Shown one piece after another: positions 10,039-19,152 of a stretch of DNA of 64,000 bases. The position numbers were made by a program, and so were the translations under genes. This stretch comes from Arthrobacter sp. B0490 (GTDB lineage Bacteria > Actinomycetota > Actinomycetes > Actinomycetales > Micrococcaceae). The notes beneath the pieces are model-generated. The model was not told the origin of the DNA. It did not search any database and worked only from the letters and a program-made list of their open reading frames with translations. Each line of letters begins with the position of its first letter. Within the stretch, counting starts at the first letter, position 1. The stretch spans positions 62,001 to 126,000 of the forward strand of contig NZ_PJIR01000003.1 in the NCBI RefSeq assembly GCF_002929355.1, written 5' to 3'.

Positions 10039-11034
10039 TTAGCGTCTGGGCTGTTGTTCTGTCGAAAGCAGGCCGCGCGCGCGCTCGACGTCGAGCTTCA
10101 TCTGCTCGATCAGCGCCTCGGGCCCGGTGTAGGCCACCTGCCCGCGGAGCCGTTCGACGAATTCGACGACGACCGCCTGGCAGTACAGGTCGAAGTCCTG
10201 CACCCGCTCCGGGGGCCGGTTGATGACGTGCGCCTCGACCTGCCGGTCGACGCCGTCGAAGGTCGGGTTCGATCCGACCGAGATGGCCGCCGGCCAGCGG
10301 GTCCCGGCCTGGTCGACGAGCCAGCCCGCGTAGATGCCGTCCGCGGGGATGAAGCCCTCCGAGGACGCGGCGAGGTTCGCCGTCGGATAGCCGAGCTCCC
10401 GCCCGCGCGCCGCACCGTGCACCACGTCGCCGCGCATGCGGTGGGGGCGGCCCAGCACACGGGCGGCGGTGCCGACGTCGCCGGCCTCCAGGGCCTCCCT
10501 CACCCAGGTCGACGAGCAGCGCCGGTCGCCGTCGGCGTCCGTGGCGTCCACCGGGTAGCTGGCGCCGAAGTCGTCGATCGTGATGACCTCGAAGCCGAGC
10601 TTCCGGCCGAGCTCGCGCATGGTGTCGAGGTCGCCGCTGTTGCCCCTGCCGAAGCGGACGTCGTGGCCGATCACGACGGCCCTGGCCTTCAGCGCCCGCA
10701 CGAACACCCGTTCCACGAACTCCTCCGGGGAGGAGGCGGCCAGGTCGAGGGTGTAGTGCATCATCAGCAGCGCGTCGATGCCCGTCCCGGCGAGCGTGGC
10801 GACGCGGTCCTCGAGGCCCATGATCAGCTCGGGGGCGGATGCGGGACGGTGCACCTGGGCGGGGTGCGGGTCGAAGGACACGACGACGGCGGCCGCGGAA
10901 CGCTGTCGCGCCGCCTCGACGACCTGCTGCAGGACGCGCTGGTGGCCCCGGTGCACGCCGTCGAAGTTCCCGAGCGTCAGGACGGAGGGCCCGAAGTCCG
11001 GGGGCACACTGTCCAGGTCTCTCCAGTAGAACAC
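10039..11034 (-). CDS. ribF: Bifunctional riboflavin kinase / FAD synthetase RibF
   Basis: RibF phosphorylates riboflavin to FMN and adenylylates FMN to FAD. The 331 residues show the nucleotidyltransferase domain with LGNFDGVHRGHQ near 22 and FDPHPAQVHRP near 54, DVRFGRGNSGD near 122, and a C-terminal kinase domain containing GYPTANLA near 216 and the P-A-A-I-S-V-G-S-N-P-T-F-D signature. The GTG start is preceded by AAGGAG. No FMN riboswitch was seen upstream. Confidence 0.94.
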   Translation of the reverse strand: MFYWRDLDSVPPDFGPSVLTLGNFDGVHRGHQRVLQQVVEAARQRSAAAVVVSFDPHPAQVHRPASAPELIMGLEDRVATLAGTGIDALLMMHYTLDLAASSPEEFVERVFVRALKARAVVIGHDVRFGRGNSGDLDTMRELGRKLGFEVITIDDFGASYPVDATDADGDRRCSSTWVREALEAGDVGTAARVLGRPHRMRGDVVHGAARGRELGYPTANLAASSEGFIPADGIYAGWLVDQAGTRWPAAISVGSNPTFDGVDRQVEAHVINRPPERVQDFDLYCQAVVVEFVERLRGQVAYTGPEALIEQMKLDVERARGLLSTEQQPRR

Positions 11035-11185
11035 GCATCTCCTTCGTGGTTCGGCGGATTCCCGGGACCTCGGATGCGGTCCGGCGGGTCGCCGATCTCA
11101 TTATGGCCGAAGGCGCCACCGCCGATGGCATCGCGCACGGCACGCACGAAGGACCTCCGGCGTGGCGGGGAGGGGCGTGGGCCGG

Positions 11186-11845
11186 TCAGCCGCGCTGCGC
11201 GAACTCCTTGCGGAGGTCGCTCGTCTTCGCGATGTACTTGTGCCAGACGAGCAGGGCCGGAGGGAATGCCAGTTCGACCACCATGAGGATGATCAGGACG
11301 TAGTTGGGCGTCCCGGAGAAGGCCCAGGACAGGACGCGCCCGATCCCGCCGACGAACACCATGAGGCACACCAGCCAGAGCATGTTGGCCCACTGGAACT
11401 TGATGGCGATGGTGATGAAGGCGGCGCCGACGCCGACCATCATCGCGGAGAAGAAGCGGAACTGGCTCTCGAGGGTGGGGTTCACGGGTGTGCCCTCGGT
11501 GTCGGGCAGGCCCGCCGTGCCGAGGATCAGGTAGTAGGCGCCGAAGGCGGCGAGGACGAGGCCCACCAGGACGACGACGGTGCGGAAGACGTTCCAGTCA
11601 CCGCCCGAGGACGCGGCCTTGCCCCCCTTCCTGCCCTTGGCGGAAGTGCCGGGCTTCGGCGTGCCGGGCCTGGCAGCCGACGTCCCGGTCGCGGCGTCGC
11701 CGGATCCGGTCGCGCGCGGGGACGCGGGCCCGGAGGCCGCCGACGACCGGCCCTGATCCTGCGAGGGCGTGCCGGACGGGACCGACCCCGCGGGCCGTCC
11801 GCCGGGGGCGGAGGAGTTGTCGTGCTCGGGGCTGTTGCTGGTCAT
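11186..11845 (-). CDS. DUF4345-like integral membrane protein with disordered N-terminus
   Basis: The 219-residue product begins with about 82 residues rich in Ser, Gly, Pro and Ala, then has four predicted membrane helices (VVVLVGLVLAAFGAYYLIL, the MMVGVGAAFITIAI segment, MLWLVCLMVFVGGIG and VLIILMVVELAFPPALLV). The pattern LESQFRFFSAMMVGVG resembles the DUF4345 family. Function is unknown. ATG with GGGAG upstream. It is monocistronic between ribF and a small membrane-protein pair, about 150 bp from each. Confidence 0.7.
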   Translation of the reverse strand: MTSNSPEHDNSSAPGGRPAGSVPSGTPSQDQGRSSAASGPASPRATGSGDAATGTSAARPGTPKPGTSAKGRKGGKAASSGGDWNVFRTVVVLVGLVLAAFGAYYLILGTAGLPDTEGTPVNPTLESQFRFFSAMMVGVGAAFITIAIKFQWANMLWLVCLMVFVGGIGRVLSWAFSGTPNYVLIILMVVELAFPPALLVWHKYIAKTSDLRKEFAQRG

Positions 11846-11964
11846 GTCGCTCCCTGGAGGCAGGCTGGATGGGCTCTAGCGCCATACTCTCACGGTGGGG
11901 TGTGCCGCCGGCAGCACCGAATGCGGGCTCCGCCCGCCGGCCACGTCGGCTACAGTCGATGGCC

Positions 11965-11993
11965 GGCCCGGCTCCGTCCGGAGCGGGCGGGCC
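11965..11993 (-). terminator. Possible terminator hairpin after the two-gene membrane unit
   Basis: GCTCCG/CGGAGC with a 2-nt loop, continued by GGCCCG/CGGGCC across a 3-nt bulge. It lies 7 nt past the stop of the 143-residue membrane protein gene. No U-tract. Confidence 0.4.
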
Positions 11994-11999
11994 GCGCCG

Positions 12000-12431
12000 T
12001 CAGTCGCGGCCGGGCCTGGTCCTGTAGAGCCACGCGAGTCCGAGGATCGGCAGGACGAGCGGCACGAAGCCGTAGCCGCGGCCGAACCCGGACCACACGG
12101 TCTCGTGCGGGAACGCCTGCGCGTCGAGGACGCTGAGGAGCCCCACCGTGACGACCCCCACAAGCTCGATGGTCACGGCCACGACGGACACCCGGTAGGC
12201 GCGCGTGCCGGCGCGGGCGAGGGACACCGTGGCCACGACGTACACCACGGCCGCGACGGCCGACAGCAGGTATGCGAGCGGTGCCTCGCCGAACTTCGTC
12301 GCGATCTGGAACGCCGCGCGGGCCGTCGCCGCGAGGGCGAACACCCCGTACACGGCGATCAGCAGGCGCCCGGGCCCGCCGGCCCGGCTCCTCCCCCGTG
12401 CATCGGACACCGCTCCGCGTCGGTCCGTCAC
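12000..12431 (-). CDS. Small conserved integral membrane protein
   Basis: I do not recognise a named family. The 143-residue protein has four hydrophobic segments (LLIAVYGVFALAATARAAF, YLLSAVAAVVYVVATVSLA, VSVVAVTIELVGVVTVGLL, GFVPLVLPILGLAWLYRT). Between the third and fourth lies a polar loop with FPHETVWSGFGRGYGF. The GTG start overlaps the stop of the next gene upstream by four bases (GTGA), so the pair is likely translated together and may act as a complex. Confidence 0.75.
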   Translation of the reverse strand: MTDRRGAVSDARGRSRAGGPGRLLIAVYGVFALAATARAAFQIATKFGEAPLAYLLSAVAAVVYVVATVSLARAGTRAYRVSVVAVTIELVGVVTVGLLSVLDAQAFPHETVWSGFGRGYGFVPLVLPILGLAWLYRTRPGRD

Positions 12432-12796
12432 AGTCCCGCCACCCCGTCCCAGATCTGCTCCATGCGGAAGAGCATGACGAACACCGTCAGCCCCGCCGCG
12501 GCGAGGACGAAATTGCTCCACCGCGTCTTCTCGAGGATCGCCCACCAGAAGGCCCCCACGGGGACGACGAGCGCCGTGAGGAGGTAGCCCCAGAATTCCC
12601 AAGCCTCCCCGAGCACGGGCTCGCCCGCCACCTGGCGGACGACGGCGCCCACGGCGTAGGCCAGCAGGAAGAGTTCGACGGCCGCGACGGACAGGATGGT
12701 GATGTCGTTCGGGGGCTGCCGCAGCAGTGCGGCTCCGATGCAGAGGACGGCGGACAGGAGGCACACGAGGGTCCCGACGAGGAGGAAGGGGTCCAC
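12428..12796 (-). CDS. Small conserved integral membrane protein
   Basis: A 122-residue protein with four predicted helices, starting MDPFLLVGTLVCLLSAVL and including AVELFLLAYAVGAVVRQV, LLTALVVPVGAFWWAIL and NFVLAAAGLTVFVMLF. No catalytic motif is visible and no name can be given. It starts at a GTG 3 nt after the truB stop and overlaps the next gene by four bases. Its position downstream of truB suggests cotranscription, not shared function. Confidence 0.75.
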   Translation of the reverse strand: MDPFLLVGTLVCLLSAVLCIGAALLRQPPNDITILSVAAVELFLLAYAVGAVVRQVAGEPVLGEAWEFWGYLLTALVVPVGAFWWAILEKTRWSNFVLAAAGLTVFVMLFRMEQIWDGVAGL

Positions 12797-12799
12797 CGG

Positions 12800-13702
12800 C
12801 TAGTCCTGCCCGCCCGGCGCGAACACCAGCGCGGTCCGGGCCGCCCCGCCGCGGTTCTCCAGCAGTGCCACGAGGGTACCGTCGGGTGCGAACGCGGCGA
12901 CGGGTATGTCGGGCTCGGAGTTCGGCCCGATCCGGCGGCCGTGCGAGACGTCGACGGCCTCGGCGTCCGTGAGTTCCCGGACCGGGAACAGGGCGCGCCC
13001 GGCGTCGTCGAGCGGGAGGATCTCGAGGTCCGCCGCGAGCTCGTCCAGGGTGCGGGCCTGCTCGATGGAGTACGGACCGACCCTCGTCCTGCGGAGGACC
13101 GTGAGGTGTCCGCCGACCCCGAGCGCGTCCCCCAGGTCCCGGGCCAGGGCTCGGACATAGGTGCCGGAGCTGCACTCGACGGTGACGTCGACGTCCTGCA
13201 GCCTGCCGTTGCGGACCCGGCGCACCGCGTGGATGTCGAAGCGGTGGATCGTCACGGGGCGGGCAGGGAGGTCGACCTCCTCCCCGGAGCGGACGCGTGC
13301 GTAGGACCGCTCGCCCTTGACCTTGATGGCGCTCACGCTGCTCGGCACCTGCCGGATGTCGCCCGTCAGCTCCGCGACGGCGGCGCGGATGTCCTCCTCG
13401 GTCACCGCGGCCGCGATGCTGCCGCCGGTGACCTCGCCCTCGGCGTCGTCGGTCAGGGTCGACTGGCCGAGGCGGATGGTGGCGGTGTACGTCTTCGAGG
13501 TGCCCACGATGAAGGTCAGCAGGCGTGTCGCACGGTTGATCCCGACCACGAGGACCCCGGTGGCCATCGGATCGAGGGTCCCCGCATGGCCGACCTTGCG
13601 CGTCCCCGCGAGTCGGCGGAGGCGGCCTACGACGTCATGGCTCGTCCAGCCCGGAGGCTTGTCCACGATGATCAGCCCTGAGTGGACCTGCCCGGAATTC
13701 AC
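12800..13702 (-). CDS. truB: tRNA pseudouridine(55) synthase TruB
   Basis: TruB makes pseudouridine 55 in the T-loop of tRNAs. The 300-residue protein contains VDKPPGWTSHDVV near residue 13, KVGHAGTLDPMATGVL with the catalytic Asp near 40, and RSYARVRSGEEV near 110, then a PUA-like C-terminus. The GTG start has GGGAGG only 1 nt away, too close to serve as a ribosome site, while TATACT lies 7 nt upstream. Leaderless translation from this GTG is therefore plausible. It is divergent from the aminotransferase gene. Confidence 0.93.
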   Translation of the reverse strand: MNSGQVHSGLIIVDKPPGWTSHDVVGRLRRLAGTRKVGHAGTLDPMATGVLVVGINRATRLLTFIVGTSKTYTATIRLGQSTLTDDAEGEVTGGSIAAAVTEEDIRAAVAELTGDIRQVPSSVSAIKVKGERSYARVRSGEEVDLPARPVTIHRFDIHAVRRVRNGRLQDVDVTVECSSGTYVRALARDLGDALGVGGHLTVLRRTRVGPYSIEQARTLDELAADLEILPLDDAGRALFPVRELTDAEAVDVSHGRRIGPNSEPDIPVAAFAPDGTLVALLENRGGAARTALVFAPGGQD

Positions 13703-13709
13703 GCCTCCC

Positions 13710-13715
13710 AGTATA
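13710..13715 (-). promoter_or_regulatory. Putative -10 box of truB (leaderless)
   Basis: TATACT on the minus strand ends 7 nt before the truB GTG. This is the best -10 match in the 79-bp divergent gap. No convincing -35 was seen. Confidence 0.45.
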
Positions 13716-13768
13716 TGGGCCACCGCTGGGGGTCGCCGCGCTCCCGGCGCGGACGGCCGGGTGCGCGA

Positions 13769-13774
13769 TACGAT
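13769..13774 (+). promoter_or_regulatory. Putative -10 box of the aminotransferase gene (leaderless)
   Basis: TACGAT ends 7 nt before the ATG and no purine-rich ribosome site separates them. This mirrors the arrangement of divergent truB. Confidence 0.45.
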
Positions 13775-13781
13775 CCTGCCT

Positions 13782-14957
13782 ATGCCTTCAGCTCCGTCCC
13801 GTGTGGTCAACGTCCCGGTCAACCAGATCCGCGAGATCACGCAGGCGGCGTGGGCCACCCCGGATTCCATCGTCCTCAGCATCGGCGAGCCGGGCTTCCC
13901 CGTGGCCCGGCACGTGCTCGAGGCCGGCATGGCCGCCCTCGACAGGGACGAGACGAACTACACGCCCAACGCCGGTCTCGCACCGGTGCGGGCCGCCTTC
14001 GCCGCGAGGTTCTCCCGCCTCGCGGGCGTCGAGGACGATCCCTCGCGCGTCTTCGTCGTCGCCGGCGCGCAGCAGGGACTGCACCTGGCGCTCAGCACCC
14101 TGATCGGGACCGGCGACGAGGTGCTGATCCCCGACCCGGGCTACCCCACGTTCACCATGACGGTGGGCCTGCTCGGCGGCGTCCCGGTACCGTACCCGCT
14201 GGTGCCCGGCCACGGGTTCCAGCCCCGCGTCGAGGACCTGCAGCGGCTCGTCACCGCGCGGACGAGGGTGCTGATGCTGAATTCGCCGTCGAATCCCCTC
14301 GGGTCCGTCTTCGGCTCCGACCTCACCCGTGAGCTCGTGCGGTTCGCGCACCGCAACGACCTGTGGGTGATCTCCGACGAGTGCTACGAGGCCTTCACCT
14401 ACGACGTCCCGCACGTCAGTCCCGCCCGCTTCGACGCCGGTGGCCCCGAGGCCGTGTCCGAGGCGCGCGAGGCGCGCGTCGTGACGTCGCTGACGCTCTC
14501 CAAGACCTACGGCCTGACCGGCCTGCGCATCGGCGCGCTCGTCACCCCGCCGGGCATGGAGCAGCTGCTGAGCAACGTCATGGAGGCCACGGTGTCCTGT
14601 GTCGCGGCGGCGTCGCAGTACGCGGCCCTCGCCGCCCTCACGGGTCCGCAGGACTATGTGTCCACGGCCCTGGACCACTACCGGGACAACCGCGATGCGG
14701 CCACCGCGGTCCTCGACGCACGCGGTATCGGCTATCTCGATGCCCGCGGGGCCTTCTACCTGTGGGCGGACCTGTCCCACGCGACGGGCGGGGACGTCCG
14801 CGCGTGGACCCGGCGCTTCCTGGCCGAACGGGGTGTCGCCCTGGCGCCCGGCACGGCCTTCGGCGCGAGGGGCGAGGGCTGGGTGAGGATCGCTCTCTGC
14901 GGGAGGACGGACGAGCTCGTCGAAGGGCTCTCCCGGCTCCCCTCCCCGCAGGACTGA
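13782..14957 (+). CDS. PLP-dependent aminotransferase, class I/II
   Basis: The 391-residue protein is a fold-type I aminotransferase. It has the substrate/PLP-phosphate region LSIGEPGFP near residue 32, GAQQGLHLAL near 97, DPGYPTF near 120, NSPSNPLG near 168, and the PLP lysine in SLTLSKTYGLTGLRIG near 240; Arg in GWVRIALCG near 370 should bind the substrate carboxylate. Aspartate, aromatic and succinyl-DAP aminotransferases all share these features, so the substrate is left open. It is transcribed alone and against its neighbours, with a strong terminator behind it. Confidence 0.88.
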   Translation: MPSAPSRVVNVPVNQIREITQAAWATPDSIVLSIGEPGFPVARHVLEAGMAALDRDETNYTPNAGLAPVRAAFAARFSRLAGVEDDPSRVFVVAGAQQGLHLALSTLIGTGDEVLIPDPGYPTFTMTVGLLGGVPVPYPLVPGHGFQPRVEDLQRLVTARTRVLMLNSPSNPLGSVFGSDLTRELVRFAHRNDLWVISDECYEAFTYDVPHVSPARFDAGGPEAVSEAREARVVTSLTLSKTYGLTGLRIGALVTPPGMEQLLSNVMEATVSCVAAASQYAALAALTGPQDYVSTALDHYRDNRDAATAVLDARGIGYLDARGAFYLWADLSHATGGDVRAWTRRFLAERGVALAPGTAFGARGEGWVRIALCGRTDELVEGLSRLPSPQD

Positions 14958-14979
14958 CGCTTCTCCGGCCGGGAACGCG

Positions 14980-15011
14980 AGAGGCAGCCGACCTGCCGGC
15001 CGGCTGCCTCT
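14980..15011. terminator. Bidirectional terminator between aminotransferase and rbfA
   Basis: An 11-bp perfect stem (AGAGGCAGCCG with CGGCTGCCTCT) encloses a 10-nt loop between two convergent stop codons. It can serve both strands. Confidence 0.75.
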
Positions 15012-15041
15012 GGTCGTGCTGGATGCACCCGCCCGGGAGGA

Positions 15042-15479
15042 CTAGCGTCCCGCCTCGTCGTCCTCGGAGGTGCGGTACGGGGCCGCGTCCCCCGCGAAGT
15101 CCGCTCCCTGGGCGATCGCTGCCACTTCGGCGTCGCGCTCGCGTGCCTTCTGCAGCAGTTCCTCGAGGTGGCTCGCGTTGACCGGCACCTCGTCGGGGAC
15201 GAACTCGAGCGTCGGTGTCAGGCGCGCGGTGATGTTCCTGCCGACCTCGGAGCGCAGCACCCCGCGCGCGGACTCGAGTGCCATCCGCGTCGCCTGCTGC
15301 TCGTCGACGTCCCCCAGCACGGTGTAGTACAGGGTGGCGTGCTGGAGATCGTTGGTCACGCGGGCATCCGTGATGGTGACCGCTTCCAGCCGCGGGTCCT
15401 TCACGCGGCGTCGGAGCGCCTCCGCGACGATGACTTTGATGCGCTGCGCGAGCCGCGCGGCGCGGGCCGGATCTGCCAT
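15042..15479 (-). CDS. rbfA: Ribosome-binding factor A
   Basis: RbfA assists late 16S rRNA maturation in the 30S subunit. The 145 residues have the KH-like fold: RLAQRIKVIVAEALRRRVKDPR at the N-terminus, VTITDARVTNDLQHATLYYTVLG, and VGRNITARLTPTLEFVPDE near 90. The C-terminal tail is acidic and variable. It is the last gene of the rimP-nusA-ylxR-infB-rbfA cluster, though a strong hairpin separates it from infB. Confidence 0.95.
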   Translation of the reverse strand: MADPARAARLAQRIKVIVAEALRRRVKDPRLEAVTITDARVTNDLQHATLYYTVLGDVDEQQATRMALESARGVLRSEVGRNITARLTPTLEFVPDEVPVNASHLEELLQKARERDAEVAAIAQGADFAGDAAPYRTSEDDEAGR

Positions 15480-15539
15480 TGCTGATACTCCTACTGAAGC
15501 GGATGGTTGGAGGACCCCGAGGGGTCCGGAGGGACGAAT

Positions 15540-15575
15540 GGCGCAGGCGCCCTGGTGAACCAGGGCGCCTGCGCC
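15540..15575 (-). terminator. Strong hairpin between infB and rbfA
   Basis: A perfect 16-bp stem with a TGAA loop lies 11 nt after the infB stop and 61 nt before rbfA. With no U-tract it may be a partial terminator, lowering rbfA relative to infB, or an mRNA end-protecting structure. Confidence 0.75.
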
Positions 15576-15585
15576 GACCTACGTG

Positions 15586-18558
15586 CTAGACGCGGGGCTT
15601 CTCCCGCATCTCGAAGGTCTCGATGATGTCGCCTTCCTTGACGTCGTTGAACGACCCGAGGCCGATACCGCACTCGAAGTCGGTGCGGACCTCGGTGGCG
15701 TCGTCCTTGAACCGCTTGAGCGAGTCCACGGAGAGGTTGTCCCCGATGATCTTGCCGTCGCGGAGGACGCGCGCCCTCGTGTTGCGTCGGATGATGCCCG
15801 ACCGGACGATCGAACCGGCGATGTTGCCGAACTTCGAGGAGCGGAACACCTCCCGGACCTCTGCGGTCCCGAGCTGCGCCTCCTCGTACTCCGGCTTGAG
15901 CATGCCCTTGAGGGCGAGCTCGATGTCGTCGATCGCGGCGTAGATCACCGAGTAGAAGCGCATGTCCACGCCTTCACGCTCGGCGAGGTCCGCCACGCGC
16001 TCCGCCGGCTTCACGTTGAAGCCGATGATGATCGCATTGTCGACCGTCGCGAGGTTCACGTCGTTCTGGGTGATCGCACCGACGCCGCGGTGGATGACGC
16101 GCAACTGCACGCCTTCTCCGACGTCGATCTTGAGGAGCGAGTCCTCGAGGGCCTCGACGGCACCCGACACGTCACCCTTGAGGATGAGGTTGAGGGTGTC
16201 GACCTTGCCCTCGGCGACGGCCTGGTCGAAGTCCTCGAGGCTGATGCGCTTGCGGCGCTTCGCGAGGGCCGCGTTGCGGTCCGCTGCTTCACGCTTCTCG
16301 GCGATCTGGCGGCCGGTGCGCTCGTCGTCGGTGACGAAGAACGTGTCACCTGCACGGGGCACGTTGGACAGGCCCAGGACCTGGACCGGACGCGAGGGTC
16401 CGGCCGTCGTGACGATGTCGCCGTTCTCGTCGAACATCGCACGCACACGGCCGTGGGCCGTACCGGCGACGATCGTGTCGCCGACGTTCAGCGTTCCCGA
16501 CTGCACGAGCACCGTGGCGACCGCGCCGCGACCACGGTCGAGGTTGGCCTCGATCGCGATACCGCGGGCGTCCTTGTTCGGGTTGGCCCGCATGTCCAGG
16601 GCGGCATCGGCGGTGAGCAGGACGGCCTCGAGGAGATCGTCGATGCCCATGCCCTGCAGCGCGGACACGTGGACGAACATGGTGTCGCCGCCGTACTCCT
16701 CGGGTACGAGACCGTACTCGGTGAGCTGGCCCTTGACCTTGTCGGGGTTCGCGCCTTCCTTGTCCATCTTGTTGACGGCCACGACGATCGGCACGTTGGC
16801 CGCCTGGGCGTGGTTCAGCGCCTCCACGGTCTGCGGCATGACGCCGTCGTCCGCGGCGACGACGAGCACGGCGATGTCCGTGACCTTCGCACCACGGGCA
16901 CGCATGGCGGTGAACGCCTCGTGGCCCGGTGTGTCGATGAAGGTGATGGCGCGCGTACTGTCCTCGTGGACGTGCTGGATCTGGTAGGCACCGATGTGCT
17001 GGGTGATGCCACCGTGCTCGCCCTCGACGACCTTGGTGTTGCGGACCGCGTCGAGCAGTCGCGTCTTACCGTGGTCGACATGGCCCATGACCGTGACCAC
17101 GGGCGGACGGGCCTCGAGGTCGTCGTCACCCTCGGCCTCGAGCTCGGCATCGAAGTCGATGTCGAAGCTGCTGAGGAGCTCGCGCTCCTCGTCCTCGGGC
17201 GAGACGACCTGGATCTTGTAGCCGAGCTCCGTGCCGAGCACCTGGAAGGTGTCCTCGTCCAGCGACTGCGTGGCCGTGGCCATCTCACCGAGGTGGAACA
17301 GCACGGTGACCAGTGCTGCGGGGTTCGCCTCGATCTTGTCGGCGAAGTCCGTGATGGACGAGCCCCGGCGCATGGTGACGATGGTGTTGCCGTCTCCGCG
17401 GGGTACGCTCACGCCGCCCAGCGAAGGAGCGGACATCTGCTCCAGTTCCTGCCGCTTCGCGCGCTTCGACTTGCGCTGCTTGCCGCGACCGGCTCCACCC
17501 TTGCCGAAGGCACCGGCGGTGCCGCCGCGTCCGCGGCCGCCCTTGCCGAAGCCGCCACCGGCGGGTGCCCCACTGGGGCTGTTCGGTGCTCCGCCGGGTC
17601 CGCGGCGCGGACCGGCGCCCGCAGCGGCACCGGGTGCGCCGCGGCCGGGGGCAGCGGGACGTTCGGTGCGGTTCGGCATCATCCCGGGAGTGGGACGCGA
17701 GCCGGGGGCTCCTGCGGGACGGGGAGCGCCGGGGCGTGGTGCACCCGGGCGGGGTCCACCGGCACCTGCGGCGGGGCGGGGTCCGCCCGCACCGGCAGCC
17801 GGGCGGGGTCCGCCGGCGCCGGCGGCCGGACGCTGCTGTGGATCGTCACGACGACCGGGACGGGGCATGCCCTGCGACGGTGCGAAGGGGTTGTTGCCCG
17901 GACGCGGCGGCCGCTCCGAGGTGCGGTCGGCACCACGATCGGTGTCGCCGCGGCGGGAACCCATGCCCTGTGAGGGCGCGAAGGGGTTGTTGCCCGGACG
18001 GGGTGCGCCACCGGGACGGGCGCCCGAGGGGCGGGTCCCTGCCGAGGGAGCGGCGGGCGGTGTCGCCGGTCGGGGCGCTGGTCGCGTTCCCGGGGTCGGA
18101 CCGCCCTGGGTGTCCTGCTGGGCAGGAGCGGGGGTGTTCTCCGCGGCCGGGGCGGCCGGGGCTGCCGGGGCTGCCGGAGCAGCCGGAGCAGGCGTCTCCG
18201 CCGGAGCGGCTCCGTTCGAGAACGGGGATGCCTGCGGAGCAGCCGGAGCAGCCGGTGCTGCCGGAGCGGCGGGGGTCGTCGGTGCTGCGGGCGCGGCCGG
18301 GGCGGGTGCCTCGGGAGCGGCCTGGCCTGCACCTGGCTTCGGGCCCGACGGCGCGGGGGCCGCGGGGCGTGACGGTGCGGGGGCGGTCTTGGCGCCGCCG
18401 CTGTCGGGGAATGCGCCGCGAAGCTTCTTCACGACGGGGGCCTCGATGGTGGACGAGGCTGAACGGACGAATTCGCCCAGTTCCTGCAGTTTCGCAACTG
18501 CGTCTTTCGAGGTTATACCGAGCTCTTTGGCGAGCTCATGTACGCGGACCTTGGCCAC
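15586..18558 (-). CDS. infB: Translation initiation factor IF-2
   Basis: IF-2 brings initiator tRNA to the 30S subunit and hydrolyses GTP on subunit joining. The 990-residue form is long, as in other Actinobacteria. It has an N-terminal IF2_N motif ([18 protein letters not shown]), a roughly 300-residue Pro/Ala/Gly-rich linker with three GGPRPAAGA copies and two [10 protein letters not shown] copies, a second IF2_N region, then the G domain with GHVDHGKT near 490, DTPGHE and NKMDKEG, followed by domains II-IV. It sits between ylxR and rbfA. The linker repeats are where length differences between strains would be expected. Confidence 0.97.
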   Translation of the reverse strand: MAKVRVHELAKELGITSKDAVAKLQELGEFVRSASSTIEAPVVKKLRGAFPDSGGAKTAPAPSRPAAPAPSGPKPGAGQAAPEAPAPAAPAAPTTPAAPAAPAAPAAPQASPFSNGAAPAETPAPAAPAAPAAPAAPAAENTPAPAQQDTQGGPTPGTRPAPRPATPPAAPSAGTRPSGARPGGAPRPGNNPFAPSQGMGSRRGDTDRGADRTSERPPRPGNNPFAPSQGMPRPGRRDDPQQRPAAGAGGPRPAAGAGGPRPAAGAGGPRPGAPRPGAPRPAGAPGSRPTPGMMPNRTERPAAPGRGAPGAAAGAGPRRGPGGAPNSPSGAPAGGGFGKGGRGRGGTAGAFGKGGAGRGKQRKSKRAKRQELEQMSAPSLGGVSVPRGDGNTIVTMRRGSSITDFADKIEANPAALVTVLFHLGEMATATQSLDEDTFQVLGTELGYKIQVVSPEDEERELLSSFDIDFDAELEAEGDDDLEARPPVVTVMGHVDHGKTRLLDAVRNTKVVEGEHGGITQHIGAYQIQHVHEDSTRAITFIDTPGHEAFTAMRARGAKVTDIAVLVVAADDGVMPQTVEALNHAQAANVPIVVAVNKMDKEGANPDKVKGQLTEYGLVPEEYGGDTMFVHVSALQGMGIDDLLEAVLLTADAALDMRANPNKDARGIAIEANLDRGRGAVATVLVQSGTLNVGDTIVAGTAHGRVRAMFDENGDIVTTAGPSRPVQVLGLSNVPRAGDTFFVTDDERTGRQIAEKREAADRNAALAKRRKRISLEDFDQAVAEGKVDTLNLILKGDVSGAVEALEDSLLKIDVGEGVQLRVIHRGVGAITQNDVNLATVDNAIIIGFNVKPAERVADLAEREGVDMRFYSVIYAAIDDIELALKGMLKPEYEEAQLGTAEVREVFRSSKFGNIAGSIVRSGIIRRNTRARVLRDGKIIGDNLSVDSLKRFKDDATEVRTDFECGIGLGSFNDVKEGDIIETFEMREKPRV

Positions 18559-18679
18559 ATTTCTCCTGTCTCGGTCCGCACCGAGCCAGGCACGAACCGT
18601 CTATTTCCTGCTGATGCCAGCCGCCGGGGCGTCTGGACGATCTAGTGCAGAGCGCAACGAAGAGGTCATCGTTGCGCAC

Positions 18680-19117
18680 TCATCGCTGGGTACTCATCGG
18701 GTTTCCATGAGGGTACTGACCCGCTTTCAGGGAGGACGGTGATGAATCGGAGCGTTTGTCTCGACGCTCCAGGGATGCCTGGAAGCCCGCTGCCAACTGC
18801 GCAGTGTCCACCGGCCCACGGAAGGCCCTGTGAAAGGCTTTCCGCTTGACGGCCGTTTCCATGCATGCCGGGTCGGGGTGCAGCCAGGCGCCCCGTCCGG
18901 ATAGCCGGCGCCGCTCGTCGATGACGGCGACAAGGCCCCCGTCGATCGGTTGTGCGACAACCCGCATCACGTGTGACTGGCGGTCCCGCCGGCGGCATCC
19001 CACGCAGGTGCGTTGCGGATGGTGGTCCTCCGGGTGCTGCCCGGAGTCTCTTCGATCGACAGAGTCTTTCCTGTCCACGAAGCCTTCCGGGCACGACGCC
19101 ACAGCAGTCATCTCCAT
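18680..19117 (-). CDS. ylxR: YlxR family (DUF448) RNA-binding protein
   Basis: The core RTCVGCRRRDRQ, then VDERRRLSGRGAWLHPDP and CMETAVKRKAFHRAFRG, matches the YlxR fold found between nusA and infB in Gram-positive bacteria. The family has been linked to RNA binding and, in recent work, to RNase P. The 145 residues exceed the usual 90-100 because of about 30 extra N-terminal and 40 C-terminal residues. The first ATG is chosen because GGAAGG lies 6 nt upstream; a second ATG six bases later would shorten it by two residues. Confidence 0.88.
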   Translation of the reverse strand: MEMTAVASCPEGFVDRKDSVDRRDSGQHPEDHHPQRTCVGCRRRDRQSHVMRVVAQPIDGGLVAVIDERRRLSGRGAWLHPDPACMETAVKRKAFHRAFRGPVDTAQLAAGFQASLERRDKRSDSSPSSLKAGQYPHGNPMSTQR

Positions 19118-19152
19118 TCTACCCCTTCCGGTCCGGTCGGCGGACCGGCCTC

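Noticed and set aside
10039-11185. FMN riboswitch for ribF
   Set aside because: The 150-bp gap upstream of ribF lacks the conserved FMN aptamer elements.
12000-13175. A single 391-residue protein spanning truB's end and the small membrane gene
   Set aside because: The N-terminal part is a frame-shifted shadow of truB and the middle gene; only the C-terminal 143 residues from GTG 12431 look real.
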